Source: Synaphobranchus kaupii (taxonomy: Eukaryota; Chordata; Actinopteri; Anguilliformes; Synaphobranchidae). From it: 64,000 nucleotides of DNA. Where the stretch lies: assembly GCA_029718625.1 (NCBI GenBank), contig CM056395.1:26592160-26656159 (forward strand), given 5' to 3'. Shown here piece by piece: positions 11,331-23,100 of the stretch. Position numbers and translations under genes: made by a program. Under the pieces are notes generated by a model. That model ran no database searches. It was given only the letters and a program-made list of their open reading frames with translations, and was not told the origin of the DNA. How positions within the stretch are numbered: the stretch's first letter is position 1; every line of letters begins with the position of its first letter.

Positions 11331-11990
11331 TTGTTGCCAGATATGGAGTAGATGTGGATGGATCACTTTAAGGGTTGTTTCTCCTGACTTTTTTCCCCAT
11401 AGAGTTCTATAGGAAAATGAGTCCGGAGAAATAACCCTTGCAGTGATCGATCCACATCTACTCCATATCTGGCAACAGAGTGATGGTTTGGGGCTCGTTT
11501 GATAGCTCAGACCCTTGATAACTTACAGCCATTTAGCCAGCCATGTGTTCCATACTGTACCTGTGTAATTTACAGCTGAATCTAGTCTCACCCCCCAATT
11601 TTCATAGAGATCCATTCAAATGCAGAGAGGTTATAGTATCGCTTGTAACAGTACCTGAAAATAAGATATCGACAGTTTTTTGATGTTGATGGTCACAGAC
11701 TTCAGGAAGTAACAGCATGTAAAGGATATGCGACCAAATATGAAATATGATACTTTAAAAATATGTTAAAGCAAAGGGTATGAATACTTATGTAAATGAG
11801 AAATTTTTGTTTTTTATTTTTAATAAATTTGCAAAAATCTCAAAAAAAATTTCACATTGTCATTATGGGGTGTTGTGTGTAGAATTTTGAGGGAAAAAAT
11901 AAATTTAATCAATTTTGGAATAAGGCTGTAACAGAACAAAATGTGGAAAAAGTGAAGCGCTGTGAATACTTTCCGGATGCACTGTATATG
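11331..11990. mobile_element. Palindromic DNA element, copy B
   Basis: The foldback core 11,334-11,475 has arms of about 53 bp around a loop of about 35 bp. The next 250 bp match copy A. The right end differs from copy A: gtcattatggggtgttgtgt ... ctttccggatgcactgta, which is the terminus of a different well-known fish Tc1-like family. It begins only about 10 bp from the right end of the 9,686-11,321 transposon. Confidence 0.65.
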
Positions 11991-13679
11991 AAGGTTAAAT
12001 GAGGTATACTGCAGAATGTAATGAGTTGTGTGTCAATTCAAGCACTCATTTGTAGTTACCGCCCCACTGTCATAAAATCAAAAATCCATTAATCATCCAC
12101 ACCCAGCCAAGCAACAATAGAGTTAAAAGCTGCCTATACAACAAAAAAAACTGGTAATTAGGCCTACAGGTTGTAGAGGTAGTACAGGTTTTATAGAAGA
12201 AATGGTAAGGTTAGGCCTACTGACGCAGATACCAAGCAACTTCGATCCCAATCTGGTTTCAAAGCAACTGAAGCCAATCAGATTGCACCTATGTGCCAGA
12301 TACAGTCAGGAGGTGAGAAACAAAAGTTGCAATTTTGCGGATCCGGGCCAGACTAGGACCGGAGCCGAGTGCAACGTTCAAGATCTGAGCCGAAGGTGGT
12401 GTGAACTGATGCTGTCTGCACGCTGGTATTTGGCCGTTTTTTGTTTTTGTTGGCCAGGCTGACGCGTTAATGATCGGACCGGATGTTGCAATGGACTCGG
12501 TCCGGGACTGGGCCAGAAACATTTTGCTCTCTGGGGAGCATCCTGAGATTTTCAGGAGTGGGGCTCACAACTACAGGAGGTACTGTATTACAGTAACAGC
12601 ACACCTGTGCACCTTGACCATTAGCATTAGCATTCTTCCCTGTCAGTCAGGACTGCTGCAACCACTGCCAAATGGATCCTACACTCATCCTGTTGAATAA
12701 GACTGAGGGGTACACAAATTCCACCTAGCTTACATGTTCCCTCCTTTAACAAAGTCTCACCCATTACACTGTAGGCCTAGTGAAAATTAACACATTTTCA
12801 TGAGCTGTCCTGCTCACAGAATAGTTTACTCGACTTGCATTGGCAGAATTCAATCAACACCTCTGTGACCCAGGCTAAAATAAAAACTGCATTGTGAGCT
12901 GGTATTTAATTCAGGGCCACCACTTGGGAAATGCATGCATCCAAAGCTAATGCAAAAAATAAAAAAATTATAAAATTATTTTTTAAAAACGCATAAGCTG
13001 GTGTAACGAGCGAACACCATGGACCCCTAATAAATAGAAAAAAGTGATATCATCTTTTACTCTTTTTCATAATTTCTTAAGTGAAATTGTTCACCCAGTG
13101 TTAACCCCATTTTGAAATGCTTTTTATAAGGACTCTTTGTCTTACAATTTTCCAACATTCCCAGAGAGGCACGGTGTGATGGCCACATCCAGGAAGCTTA
13201 GGGAGAAATTAGCAGAGAAGCTGCAAAGAAACTGAAGGAGAAGGTAGCTATCCAGGAAGTTAACTGGAGAAGCTAGTGATTCTGTTCTTGTTCAAATTAA
13301 ATTTTTACAATAGACAATTCCATATTAACCTGACACCTCATATCTGGCCATATGGTATGTTTCTGGATCTCAATAATTGCTCATTTCTTATTTTCTAGCA
13401 AGCCCTCTTTTCTATTAGCTTGTCCTTGTTTTTTATCCAATCCAACATGGTGGTTTGGTCCTGAAAAAGATGTCATTTGAAGCCGTTATTCTTATGGGGT
13501 GAATAATTGTTTTTGTTTGTTTGCTTTTTCGTGGTGTTTGGAGCAAAGGAGGTAATAGTGAATATACAGGAAATTATAATACATCATGAATTCAATGTAA
13601 TAATAAATTATGCATGGCCTTTAAATTTTTTTAAGTGCTTTATTATTTTAGAAAAAAAAAGAAATTCAAAAACGAGAAA
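11991..13679. other. Intergenic sequence without a supported gene
   Basis: This is AT-rich DNA. Open frames here (for example 12,202-12,462 on plus and 12,289-12,522 on minus) overlap on opposite strands and have no recognisable domain or splice support. I see no RNA gene. Confidence 0.5.
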
Positions 13680-13858
13680 AAAAAACAAATGCAATTCTAT
13701 AGTTATATAGCTATGCAGTCATTTATTTTCCATAACCTACCCAAATTGCAAAAATAGCTTGAAGAGAAAAAAATGCAACGCTATATTTATTCATTTATTT
13801 TGCTATGCATTAATTAACTTTCCATAACCTTCCCAAAATTGCAAAAATAGCTTGAAAT
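13680..13858. repeat. Two-copy tandem repeat of about 85-95 bp
   Basis: Copy 1 (about 13,680-13,764) and copy 2 (about 13,765-13,858) share aaatgcaa, ctata, tcatttatttt, ccataacc and attgcaaaaatagcttgaa, in that order. The repeat is AT-rich and lies downstream of the mucin stop codon. The second copy contains the candidate polyadenylation signals. Confidence 0.75.
13786..13799 (-). promoter_or_regulatory. Candidate polyadenylation signals of the mucin gene
   Basis: Read on the minus strand, AATAAA occurs at 13799-13794 and again at 13791-13786, about 300 bp past the mucin stop codon. The distance is plausible for a 3' UTR. The surrounding DNA is AT-rich, so chance matches are likely. Confidence 0.3.
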
Positions 13859-14100
13859 AAAGACTGTATTAAATGAAACAAGACAGAATAGAAGCTAAAT
13901 TAATAAACGTGAATTATTTTTGCTCGTCTCTTTTTGATATCTTTACATTGATTTTTCTTAGAAGTATATTTTCTCACGAAAGACGAATAGCTTACATTGT
14001 TACCAGCCAGTCAGTTGCCATTTGTCATTGTAATAAAACATCCGTCGTGGTAAACTTCACTGGTTTTCAGATTCCGGTTGAACATCCAAGCCCCGCCCTC

Positions 14101-14187
14101 TCAGACGGGATGTGGCGTGTACGGCTGTAGGCCCAGCCTCCTGCCCCAACGTCTCTTAACGGCTTCACTGCAACCACGCAGCGTACA
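14101..14187 (-). CDS. Mucin terminal exon: basic cytoplasmic tail and stop
   Basis: This is an 87 bp coding stretch. The acceptor is preceded by a CT-rich tract ending GTGTCGCAG before 14187. The frame ends in TGA at 14103-14101. The 28 residues start with Cys directly after the membrane helix, and a second Cys follows five residues on. Then come a dense basic patch (KRRWGRR) and the end PYTPHPV. The basic patch fits the positive-inside rule. The two membrane-proximal cysteines could be palmitoylated, which is inference. The ending is nearly the same in the broken copy at 8,945 (TPHPI), so this is a conserved C-terminus. A longer upstream frame into CA/TG-rich intron DNA is not coding. Confidence 0.8.
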   Translation of the reverse strand, partial: CTLRGCSEAVKRRWGRRLGLQPYTPHPV

Positions 14188-17100
14188 CTGCGACACAGTG
14201 AGAGAGAAAGTCAGTGCAATACCAAGTGAAGGAGAGAGGAGAAACTGCCTCAAGTATATGTAGTATAAACCACTGAGACAGAGGGAGTTGGACCGAGACA
14301 CAGATAACGCACACAATGCGCCCGAACACAGAAGAGACACGCACACACAGACAAATGCATGCATGCACAAATACACACACACAAGCATGCATACACAGAC
14401 ACAGGCATGCACACAGTCGCACATGCACTCCAGCATGAGAGGCCGTTTAGGCAGAGTATGATGGTGTGTGTGTGTGTGTGTGTGAGGGAGTATAATGGTG
14501 TATGTGAGAGAGTATGGCGGTGTGTGTGAGAGCAAGTATGGTTTATGACCTAAACGACCTCTAATACCCTAATACCCACACACACAAAGGCAGCAGTACT
14601 TACACCCAGGAGGATCCAGAAGAGGAGGAGGATGATGGCGATACCACAGGGGATGATGATGGCCAGGGCCCATCCAGGGAGCCTGTCTACACCACTGCCT
14701 ACATCACTGCCTACATTTCTGGGGATCGGCAGGAGGGCAGGGCTGGGTGTGGTGTCGGTCGGGGGTGTGGTGTGGGGCAGGCCTGAAAGTGCAGACACAA
14801 TGACTTCATCCAGCAAAAAGGAGACTCTGGGCCAAAACTTTGGTGACAACGGTTGCCATGGTGAGAATTATGGGGCAGCCAGAGCTCCCCTGAATGCCCC
14901 AAATGTGAAAATTTTGGGGGGTCTTTAATATATTGAAGAATTTTCCAATTTGTACAATGTTTTATAGGGATTCTAAGCCTACTTACTTACTAATAAAAGC
15001 AAATCAGTATAATTAAATCAGCAGAATGTTGTCATGGTAATATTAGTTATCATTCTGTACGATTTCTCCAGAACCAAATGGAGACACGGCGCGATAAATG
15101 TTCACAATTCAATGCACAAATCACTGATGGCATGCGTTTTATATACTCTTACTTCAACAAACAACACTTTCAAGGTTACTCACTTGTTAAGTTTATAATA
15201 GCCTCTGAGCATGTAAAACTTATGCAGAGAATGCAGCCTATTGCAAACACTATTAATTCACTTATCTGTGGCACTTTCTTTGGCAGTATTCTAAAAATAT
15301 GCCTGTGTATGTTGTCCAATGTCAAGTGTCTGTTTTGTATTGTGTGATGATGCAGAACGATGTAGCCTAACTGCTAGCTAGTTTTGGCTGTGAAATTTTA
15401 AGATCAGCTAGCTAGTGAAGATGAGAGCAAAGAGGAAACTAAGCTACGACAAAGTGAATCAAAATGGCTTATAAACACAAAAGTGGATCTCAGAAGACTA
15501 AATTGAAAACTGATGGATGGCCAATCCTTGACTCAACCATGGCAAAATGTCTGACCACCACATTAGGGAATAACCTTCCGTGTCAACTTTCGTCATTCAA
15601 GACCTATTTTTGAGCTGAGATCACTCAACACTCCGCAGTCTCCCAAGCTGAAAAAATGCATATTGTGGAACAAAAGCATCCAGCACCGTCTACCTTCAGC
15701 TGAGGTGTGTAACACTTCTATTGTTTATGACATTGCCTGTCAGTCGCAATTGAGTGCTCATTTTCTAAATTGAAATTGATCCAAGCTACCCCACATACCA
15801 TTTTGGTCCTATGAAAATGACCGAAAAATGCTAGCACGCCTTGTTTTATTCTTAATATCTTTGTCTATTAGTGGTAGAGACCTCAAATATTGGCACAAAA
15901 TTAATAAAAGTTTGTATTTGAAGAGTAAATAATGATTGATACCATATGGCTGCAAAAAAATAGGTTTATAATACCCACAATATCACTCTCGTTTAGGAAT
16001 TTTGTACTTTTTTTCCAAATCTAGGGCCTTATAAAAATAAAATGGCATGCAGTACAGGCTTTTAATGAGAACAGGTTTGTCTTCCATCCTACAAAGTTTG
16101 GTGAGGCTAGGAATAATACTTTTCAAGATATTAATGCCCAAACATGGCTTCCCAGATAAGGCGTTTTTGAGAGTGTAAAAATAAAAAAATATCAAGGAGC
16201 AAAAAAATATAAAGACATTGGAATTGAACAAAAATATTTTACAGGCCTTAGTTTTGGGACCCAAACATTATATAGACAAAACTTGAACAAAATCTGAGAC
16301 GGTGCTACAACCACTTTTCTGGATTCTGTCTGATTTGACACAGAATGACCCAGTTTGTAATATGAACCATAGATATATTGTACCATAGATATGCATATAC
16401 GCTCTATGTCTTTACTTCCGGGTTACTTACTGAAATTGTTGGATGAGTGCACCATTCTGCAGATTAGTGTGCTCCTGATTTCCTTCAACAAAACCCCGGA
16501 AATAAGGGGTCCATCTTGGTATTTTGAGTGCCCCCATTTGTGAGAAAAAGTCGCCCACTGAAAAGCTTTTTGACATAGTGGACTCAAATATGTGCCCTCA
16601 AAGGGTGTAGGGGTCGTATTCGGACACAGCCATAGAGCGTATATGCATATCTATGGTACAAGAGTAGGTCGTATTATGAACTACTCTTTATTTTTGTTAA
16701 TATTATCATTCATAATCTACACTTTGTAACAATCGTCATATGTTAACTGATTGATAGGCCTATTCTCAATAAAAATAAATATTACTAACTACTTCCTCAC
16801 TAGTTTGGAAAGAGTTTTGCGGGATTTCTTTCACACGCTGCTTGCAAAGTGAGGGGACAGGGCACATAGCCTAGTAGACAGGGGTCTGAATGGACGGGGG
16901 ACAGTGGACAGGGAACAGGAGTCCTATTTGGACACAGCCATGGGTTCCCTCGCCAGATTTCCAATGTGCGGTCTTCCCATGGGGTTTGACTTAGCTAACT
17001 ACCACAATAGCCTAGCTAGCTAATTAGCTGCCGTTTGTGGCTAGTTAAACTAGCTGCACTTAGGACGTAGCTAGTATTGGAGAAGCTGGCTAGTAGCTAG

Positions 17101-20100
17101 GCAATCGCTGTAGCTAACCTAGTTCAGACTAATTTAAGGTAGCTATGGAAGTCCATCCATCCATTATCTAACCCGCTTATTCCTGGTCAGGGTCGCGGGC
17201 GGTGCTGGAGCCTATCCCAGCATGCATTGGGCGAGAGGCAGGAATACACCCTGGACAGGCCGCCAATCCATCGCAGGGCAGCTATGGAAGTCGAATAACT
17301 TAAATTAAAATGACTTGCCATGAGCTATCGTTAGCTTGCTAGCTAGCTAACCCAGCATTGCCAAACATGGCAGTGTTGCCAAATCAGACTCGGGAGACAA
17401 AGGTAATCAACCTCCCCGTCAAAACACGCAAAAAGTGTGTTTTTTGTTGGGATTATCTTGATTGACAAAACGTGAAAATATTTTAGGCTTATATTAACCA
17501 CCGACCTTGTATTCGGGAAAACCTCAAAATCCCTATGGGGAAAAAAGCATTGGGAATCTGCCGAGGGAACCCATACCCGGAAGAAACCTCCGAATTGGCC
17601 TACAAAAATACGTTGCACTCTATTATTCATTTGCGTTTTTTTTTCTTCTTTTGCATACATTTGAGTGTGTCTACTGTGTAACCACGCTCGCTAGATGGAT
17701 GCTGCTAAACTCGACAATGTTTCTTCTACAATACAGTGTGATCACTTATTTTTCAAGAGATGTTGATGTGCAGCGAGAAACCTACCGCTAACGGTCATTA
17801 TCGCAGACAGGAAGTTGCTTGGCCGTTGGATGTCAGGTTGCTGAAAGACATACTCCTCAGTGGCTTGAATCTCCCTTGGCATGTCCCTGTAGGAATATTA
17901 ACAAAGGCAGTATTCATATGTGCTTGGCATCATGGTTATGAAATTCACTGTTTGTACGTTTGACCACAAGGACAAATTTTCACCTTGCCTCCATAGATTT
18001 GATTTTAATCAACATGAAGCCATACAAGAGCCCCACATTGGCTCATTCCATATAATTGTCATTTTGTGTAAGTGTCATTATTCCGTTGTTTTGAAATAGA
18101 TTTTTTTTTTGATGTTCAATAAAAATATATTTACCAAACAAAAAAAGAGACCCAGGGTTGGGACTTACTTATACTTTGCTTGCGGAAAGATGAAAGGGTT
18201 TTCACCAGCTTGGTTCAGAATTATGTTCAACTAAAAATCAAAGGTCAAAGCAGAAACAAACAAAAGGATGAATAAACCATAAAGACATCCTCACTGCTTT
18301 GTGAATTTTCATCTTATGGCCAGCAGGAACTGGGACTGCTGTACTTTAAATAAACTCTGAAACATTGCATGTAATGGTGAAGACAAACCTGTGCAGTTTT
18401 CCTCTCCTTCAATTACCCGTGTTATATAGTAGATGTGATATAGTAGATGCAGTACACCCCATGTATACAGTGTATAAGTGTATTGTATTAAAAATGTTAT
18501 CGGGTTAGAGTTTTCCCATTTCAATAACTTGTATCTTACATGTAAAATATCAAAAGAGTCCTCCTGTCTACATAATAATCAAAGTTAACGATTTAGGCAG
18601 TGAAGTTTAAAAAAGAAGACGAGGAAAGAACTGTAAAGTTCAAGTCTGCTAGCGTTGAGTTACATTTACCACCGATACATTTTGCAGCCACTCTGGCACA
18701 GAGTGACTTAAACAGGTTACTTTTTTTATTATTACTACTATTTGTATTTACATAACATCATAAAGGAGGATATTTGGCGAAGCAATTCAGGTTAGGTATC
18801 CTGTTCAAGGGTCCAATGAACAGCAGTACCCCGCCTGTGAATCAAATTGCATTATTGCAAGTTTACTTCCCAAAGCCATTATGCTGCACTGCCTGTCGAC
18901 TCCACATTTATGCCCCAATGGCAGCTACCCATCATTCAACTGGAAAACACTACCTGACATATTGCAAGTACAAGAGCCGAAGAGTTTAATTCTAATACAA
19001 CTGGTTGATACTTCCAGTGTCTGTATGTATACACAGGTGGAATTAGTCTGGAATTAGTGACTAGTTAAACACATTTGTGGTCCTACTCTAAATGTATGTT
19101 GAAAGGATAGGCTCACCAGTTTGTTGATATAGCCCTGGATGAGTTTGTGCATCGCACGCCTCTGTCCAATGTTCTCTGGCATGCTCATGTTGTTCATCTG
19201 ATAGCCCAGTCTCATCGCAAAGGAATTTTCAGATAGTTCTGAGACAAAGATATGTGCAAACATAAACCATAAACCAGAATTCTTTGTATTCTTATACACA
19301 ATAGAAAATCCATGCTCAACTTTGTTTTTTGGACTGACCCAACTTCAAAATGGTCAAATGCTATTCAAGTAGTTTTTGCAAAAAATCTTATATATTATGT
19401 AAAAGGATCCTCGGAGCATTGTGAATTACTCAGAGTTTAAGGTGACAGGAGACAGAAAGATTGGGTGTGTGGACATGAGACTTACTCTGAAAAGTAATAT
19501 TCCCCACTCTCACTGGATCATTCTGCCTTATACGAGTGTCCAGGAGAGTGTTGGCCAGGGTGAGAACTTCACAGTCATTGGGGATGGTTTTGTTAGTGAT
19601 GAACACTAAATGGATAAAGATTAAAACTTTGCCAGTGCTGTGGAAACACATTGAGACAACATTGGGATTAGGACTCCATTGGACAACAGGTTGTACAGAT
19701 AAGTTATTTCACTGGGTAGACCCCAACTGTTAAATCAAAGATTAAAATGGGAACGTACATTCTACGTGGTTTTCTGGTTGTTTGAGCTGCTGTGGTGGTT
19801 ATCGTTCCAGAGAATGTTGGGACAGCTGGAAGGGGTGGAAAACTTGCAGTAGCTGATGGCGAAATTGCTGTAGCAACAGCTGAAGTCGTTGACGATGTTG
19901 TAAAATTTGTTCTAGTGGTGACAGGGGAAACTGCAGTTTTTGAAGATGCTGTAGAATTTGTTGGAAAGCTTGTGGTTGTGGGAGATTGCAATGTAGGGGT
20001 AATTGTGGTTGGAACATTTATTTGGGTTGGAGCTGCACTTGTAGTTGGAGCAATTGTTGTAATTGCTGCAGCAGTTGTAGTTTCTTCACTTATTGTGGTG

Positions 20101-23100
20101 GGAGATACAGTTGTAGTTGTTTGACGATTTGTGGTGGTCAGAGATTCCGTTGTTGCAGGAATTTCAGTTGTGGTTGGAAGATTTGTTGTGGTGTGAGCCG
20201 CACTTGTAGTTGGATGAATTGTTGTGGTTGGTGCTAGAGTTGTAGTTTTTGCTGCTGTTGTAGTGTGAGGTACAGTTGTAGTTCTTGGATGTTGTGTGGT
20301 GGTTAGAGATTCAGGTGTTGCAGGACTTTCAGTTGTGGTTGGAACATTTGTTTGGCTTGGAGCTGCACTTGTAGTTGGCGGTATTGTTGTAATTTCTGCA
20401 GCAGCTGTTGTTCCCACAGTTGTTGTGGTGGGAGATACAGTTGTAGTTCTTGGACGATGTGTGGTGGTTAGAGATTCAGTTGTTGCAGGCCTTTCAGTTG
20501 TGGTTGGAATATTTGGTGTGGTGTGAGCTGCACTTGTAGTTGGATGAATTGTTGTGGTTGGTGCTAGAGTTGTAGTTTTTGCTGCTGTTGTAGTGTGAGG
20601 TACAGTTGTAGTTGTTTGGCGATGTGTGGTGGTAAGAGATTCAGTTGTTGCAGGACTTTCAGTTGTGGTTGGAACATTTGTTTGGCTTGGAGCTGCACTT
20701 GTAGTTGGCGGTATTGTTGTAATTGCTGCAGCAGCTGTTCTTCCCACAGTTGTTGTGGTGGGAGATACAGTTGTAGTTCTTGGACGATGTGTGGTGGTAA
20801 GAGATTCAGTTGTTGCAGGACTTTCTGTTGTGGTTGGAGCATTTGTTTGGCTTGGAGCTGCACTTGTAGTTGGCGGTATTGTTGTAATTGCTGCAGCAGC
20901 TGTTGTTCCCACAGTTGTTGTGGTGGGAGATACAGTTGTAGTTCTTGGACGATATGTGCTGGTTAGAGATTCAGTTGTTGCAGGACGTTCAGTTGTGGTT
21001 GGAACATTTGTTTGGCTTGTAGCTGCACTTGTAGTTGGATGAATTGTTGTGGTTGGTGCTAGAGTTGTAGTTTTTGCTGCTGTTGTAATGTGAGGTACAG
21101 TTGTAGTTACTTGGCGATGTGTGGTGGTAACAGATTCAGTTGTTGCAGGACTTTCAGTTGTGGTTGGAACATTTGTTTGGCTTGGAGCTGCACTTGTAGT
21201 TGGCGGTATTGTTGTAATTGCTGCAGCAGCTGTTGTTCCCACAGTTGTTGTGGTTGGTGATACAGTTGTAGTTCTTGGACGATGTGTGGTGGTTAGAGAT
21301 TCAGTTGTTGCAGGACTTTCAGTTGTGGTTGGGATATTTGTTTGGGTTGGAGGTACACTTGTAGTTGGAGGAATTGTTGTTATTGCTGCAACAGTTGTAG
21401 TTTCTGCACTTGTTGTGAGAGATACAGTTGTAGTTACTTGGCGATGTGTGGTGGTAACAGATTCAGTTGTTGCAGGACTTTCAGTTGTGGTTGGAACATT
21501 TGTTTGGCTTGGAGCTGCACTTGTAGTTGGTGTTATTGTTGTAATTGCTGCAGCAGCTGTTGTTCCCACGGTTGTTGTGGTGGGAGATACAGTTGTAGTT
21601 CTTGGACGATGTGTGGTGGTTAGAGATTCAGTTGTTGCAGGACTTTCAGTTTTGGTTGGGATATTTGTTTGGGTTGGAGGTACACTTGTAGTTGGAGGAA
21701 TTGTTGTAATTGCTGCAACAGTTGTAGTTTGTGCACTTGTTGTGGTGGGAGATACCGTTGTAGTTGCATGGCGATGTGTGGTGGTAAGAGATTCAGTTGT
21801 TGCAGGACTTTCAGTTGTGGTTGGAACATTTGTTTGGCTTGGAGCTGCACTTGTAGTTGGCGGTATTGTTGTAATTGCTGCAGCAGCTGTTGTTCCCACA
21901 GTTGTGGTGGGAGATACAGTTGTAGTTCTTGGACGATGTGTGGTGGAAAGAGATTCAGTTGTTGCAGGACTTTCAGTTGTGGTTGGAGCATTTGTTTGGC
22001 TTGGAGCTGCGCTTGTAGTTGGCCGTATTGTTGTAATTGCTGCAGCAGTTGTTGTTCCCACAGTTGTTGTGGTGGGAGATACAGTTGTAGTTCTTGGACG
22101 ATGTGTGGTGGTTAGAGATTCAGTTGTTGCAGGACTTTCAGTTTTGGTTAGGATATTTGTTTTGCTTGGAACTGCACTTGTAGTTGGCAGTACTGTTGTA
22201 ATTGCTGCAGCAACTGTTGTTCCCACAGTTGTTGTGGTGGGTGATACAGTTGTAGTTCTTCGACGATGTGTAGTGGTTAGAGTTTCAGTTGTTGCAGGAC
22301 TTTCAGTTGTGGTTGGGATATTTGTTTGGGTTGGAGGTACACTTGTAGTTGGAGGAATTGTTGTAATTGCTGCAACAGTTGTAGTTTTTGCACTTGTTGT
22401 GGTGGGAGATACAGTTGTAGTTGCCTGGCGTTGTGTGGTGGTTAGAGATTCAGTTGTTGCAGGCCTTTCAGTTGTGGTTGGAATATTTGTTGTGGTGTGA
22501 GCTACACTTGTAGTTGGATGAATTGTTGTGGTTTGTGCTAGAGTTGTAGTTTTTGCTGCTGTTGTAGTGTGAGGTACAGTTGTAGTTGCTTGGCGATGTG
22601 TGGTGGTAAGAGATTCAGTTGTTGCAGGACTTTCAGTTGTGGTTGGAACATTTGTTTGGCTTGGAGCTGCACTTGTAGTTGGCGGTATTGTTGTAATTGC
22701 TGCAGCAGCTGTTGTTCCCACAGTTGTTGTGGTGGGAGATACAGTTGTGGTTCTTGGACGATGTGTGGTGGTTAGAGATTCAGTTGTTGCAGGACTTTCA
22801 GTTGTGGTTGGAATATTTGTTTGGGTTGGAGGTACACTTGTTGTTGGAGCAATTGTTGTAATTGCTGCAACAGTTCTAGTTTGTGCACTTGTTGTGGTGG
22901 GAGATAAAGTTGTAGTTGCATGGTGTTGTGTGGTGGTTAGAGATTCAGTTGTTGCAGGCCTTTCAGTTGTGGTTGGAATATTTGGTGTGGTGTGAGCTGC
23001 ACTTGTAGTTGGATGAATTGTTGTGGTTGGTGCTAGAGTTGTAGTTTTTGCTGCTGTTGTAGTGTGAGGTACAGTTGTAGTTGTTTGGCGATGTGTGGTG

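Larger units (their letters stand above)
14783..17785 (-). other. Mucin intron of about 3.0 kb
   Basis: This intron lies between the last SEA-like exon and the transmembrane exon. It holds a foldback element (16,381-16,658) and a short retrotransposed repeat (17,154-17,279). It also holds a stretch rich in gctagcta motifs (about 16,985-17,110). Otherwise it is AT-rich sequence with no exon I can support. Confidence 0.7.

Noticed and set aside
12202..12700. Overlapping frames on both strands near 12.2-12.7 kb
   Set aside because: They conflict on opposite strands and show no domain, splice support or homology to the neighbouring mucin exons.
14188..14535. Longer minus frame upstream of the tail exon (Cys/Val/His-rich)
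   Set aside because: It reads through the CA/TG microsatellite intron. The acceptor GTGTCGCAG at 14188 sets the exon start.
15983..16386. Two overlapping minus-strand frames in the same intron
   Set aside because: They are short, AT-rich and Phe/Lys-rich, have no recognisable domain, and one runs into the foldback element.
17343..17660. Minus-strand frame of 105 codons within the large mucin intron
   Set aside because: No domain is recognised. It lies between two exons that join perfectly in phase without it, and it has no convincing splice borders.
19704..19758. C-terminal extension of the giant frame to its stop at 19704
   Set aside because: The donor GTACGT at 19758-19753 in phase 2 fits the next exon exactly. 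The residues after it are intron read-through.
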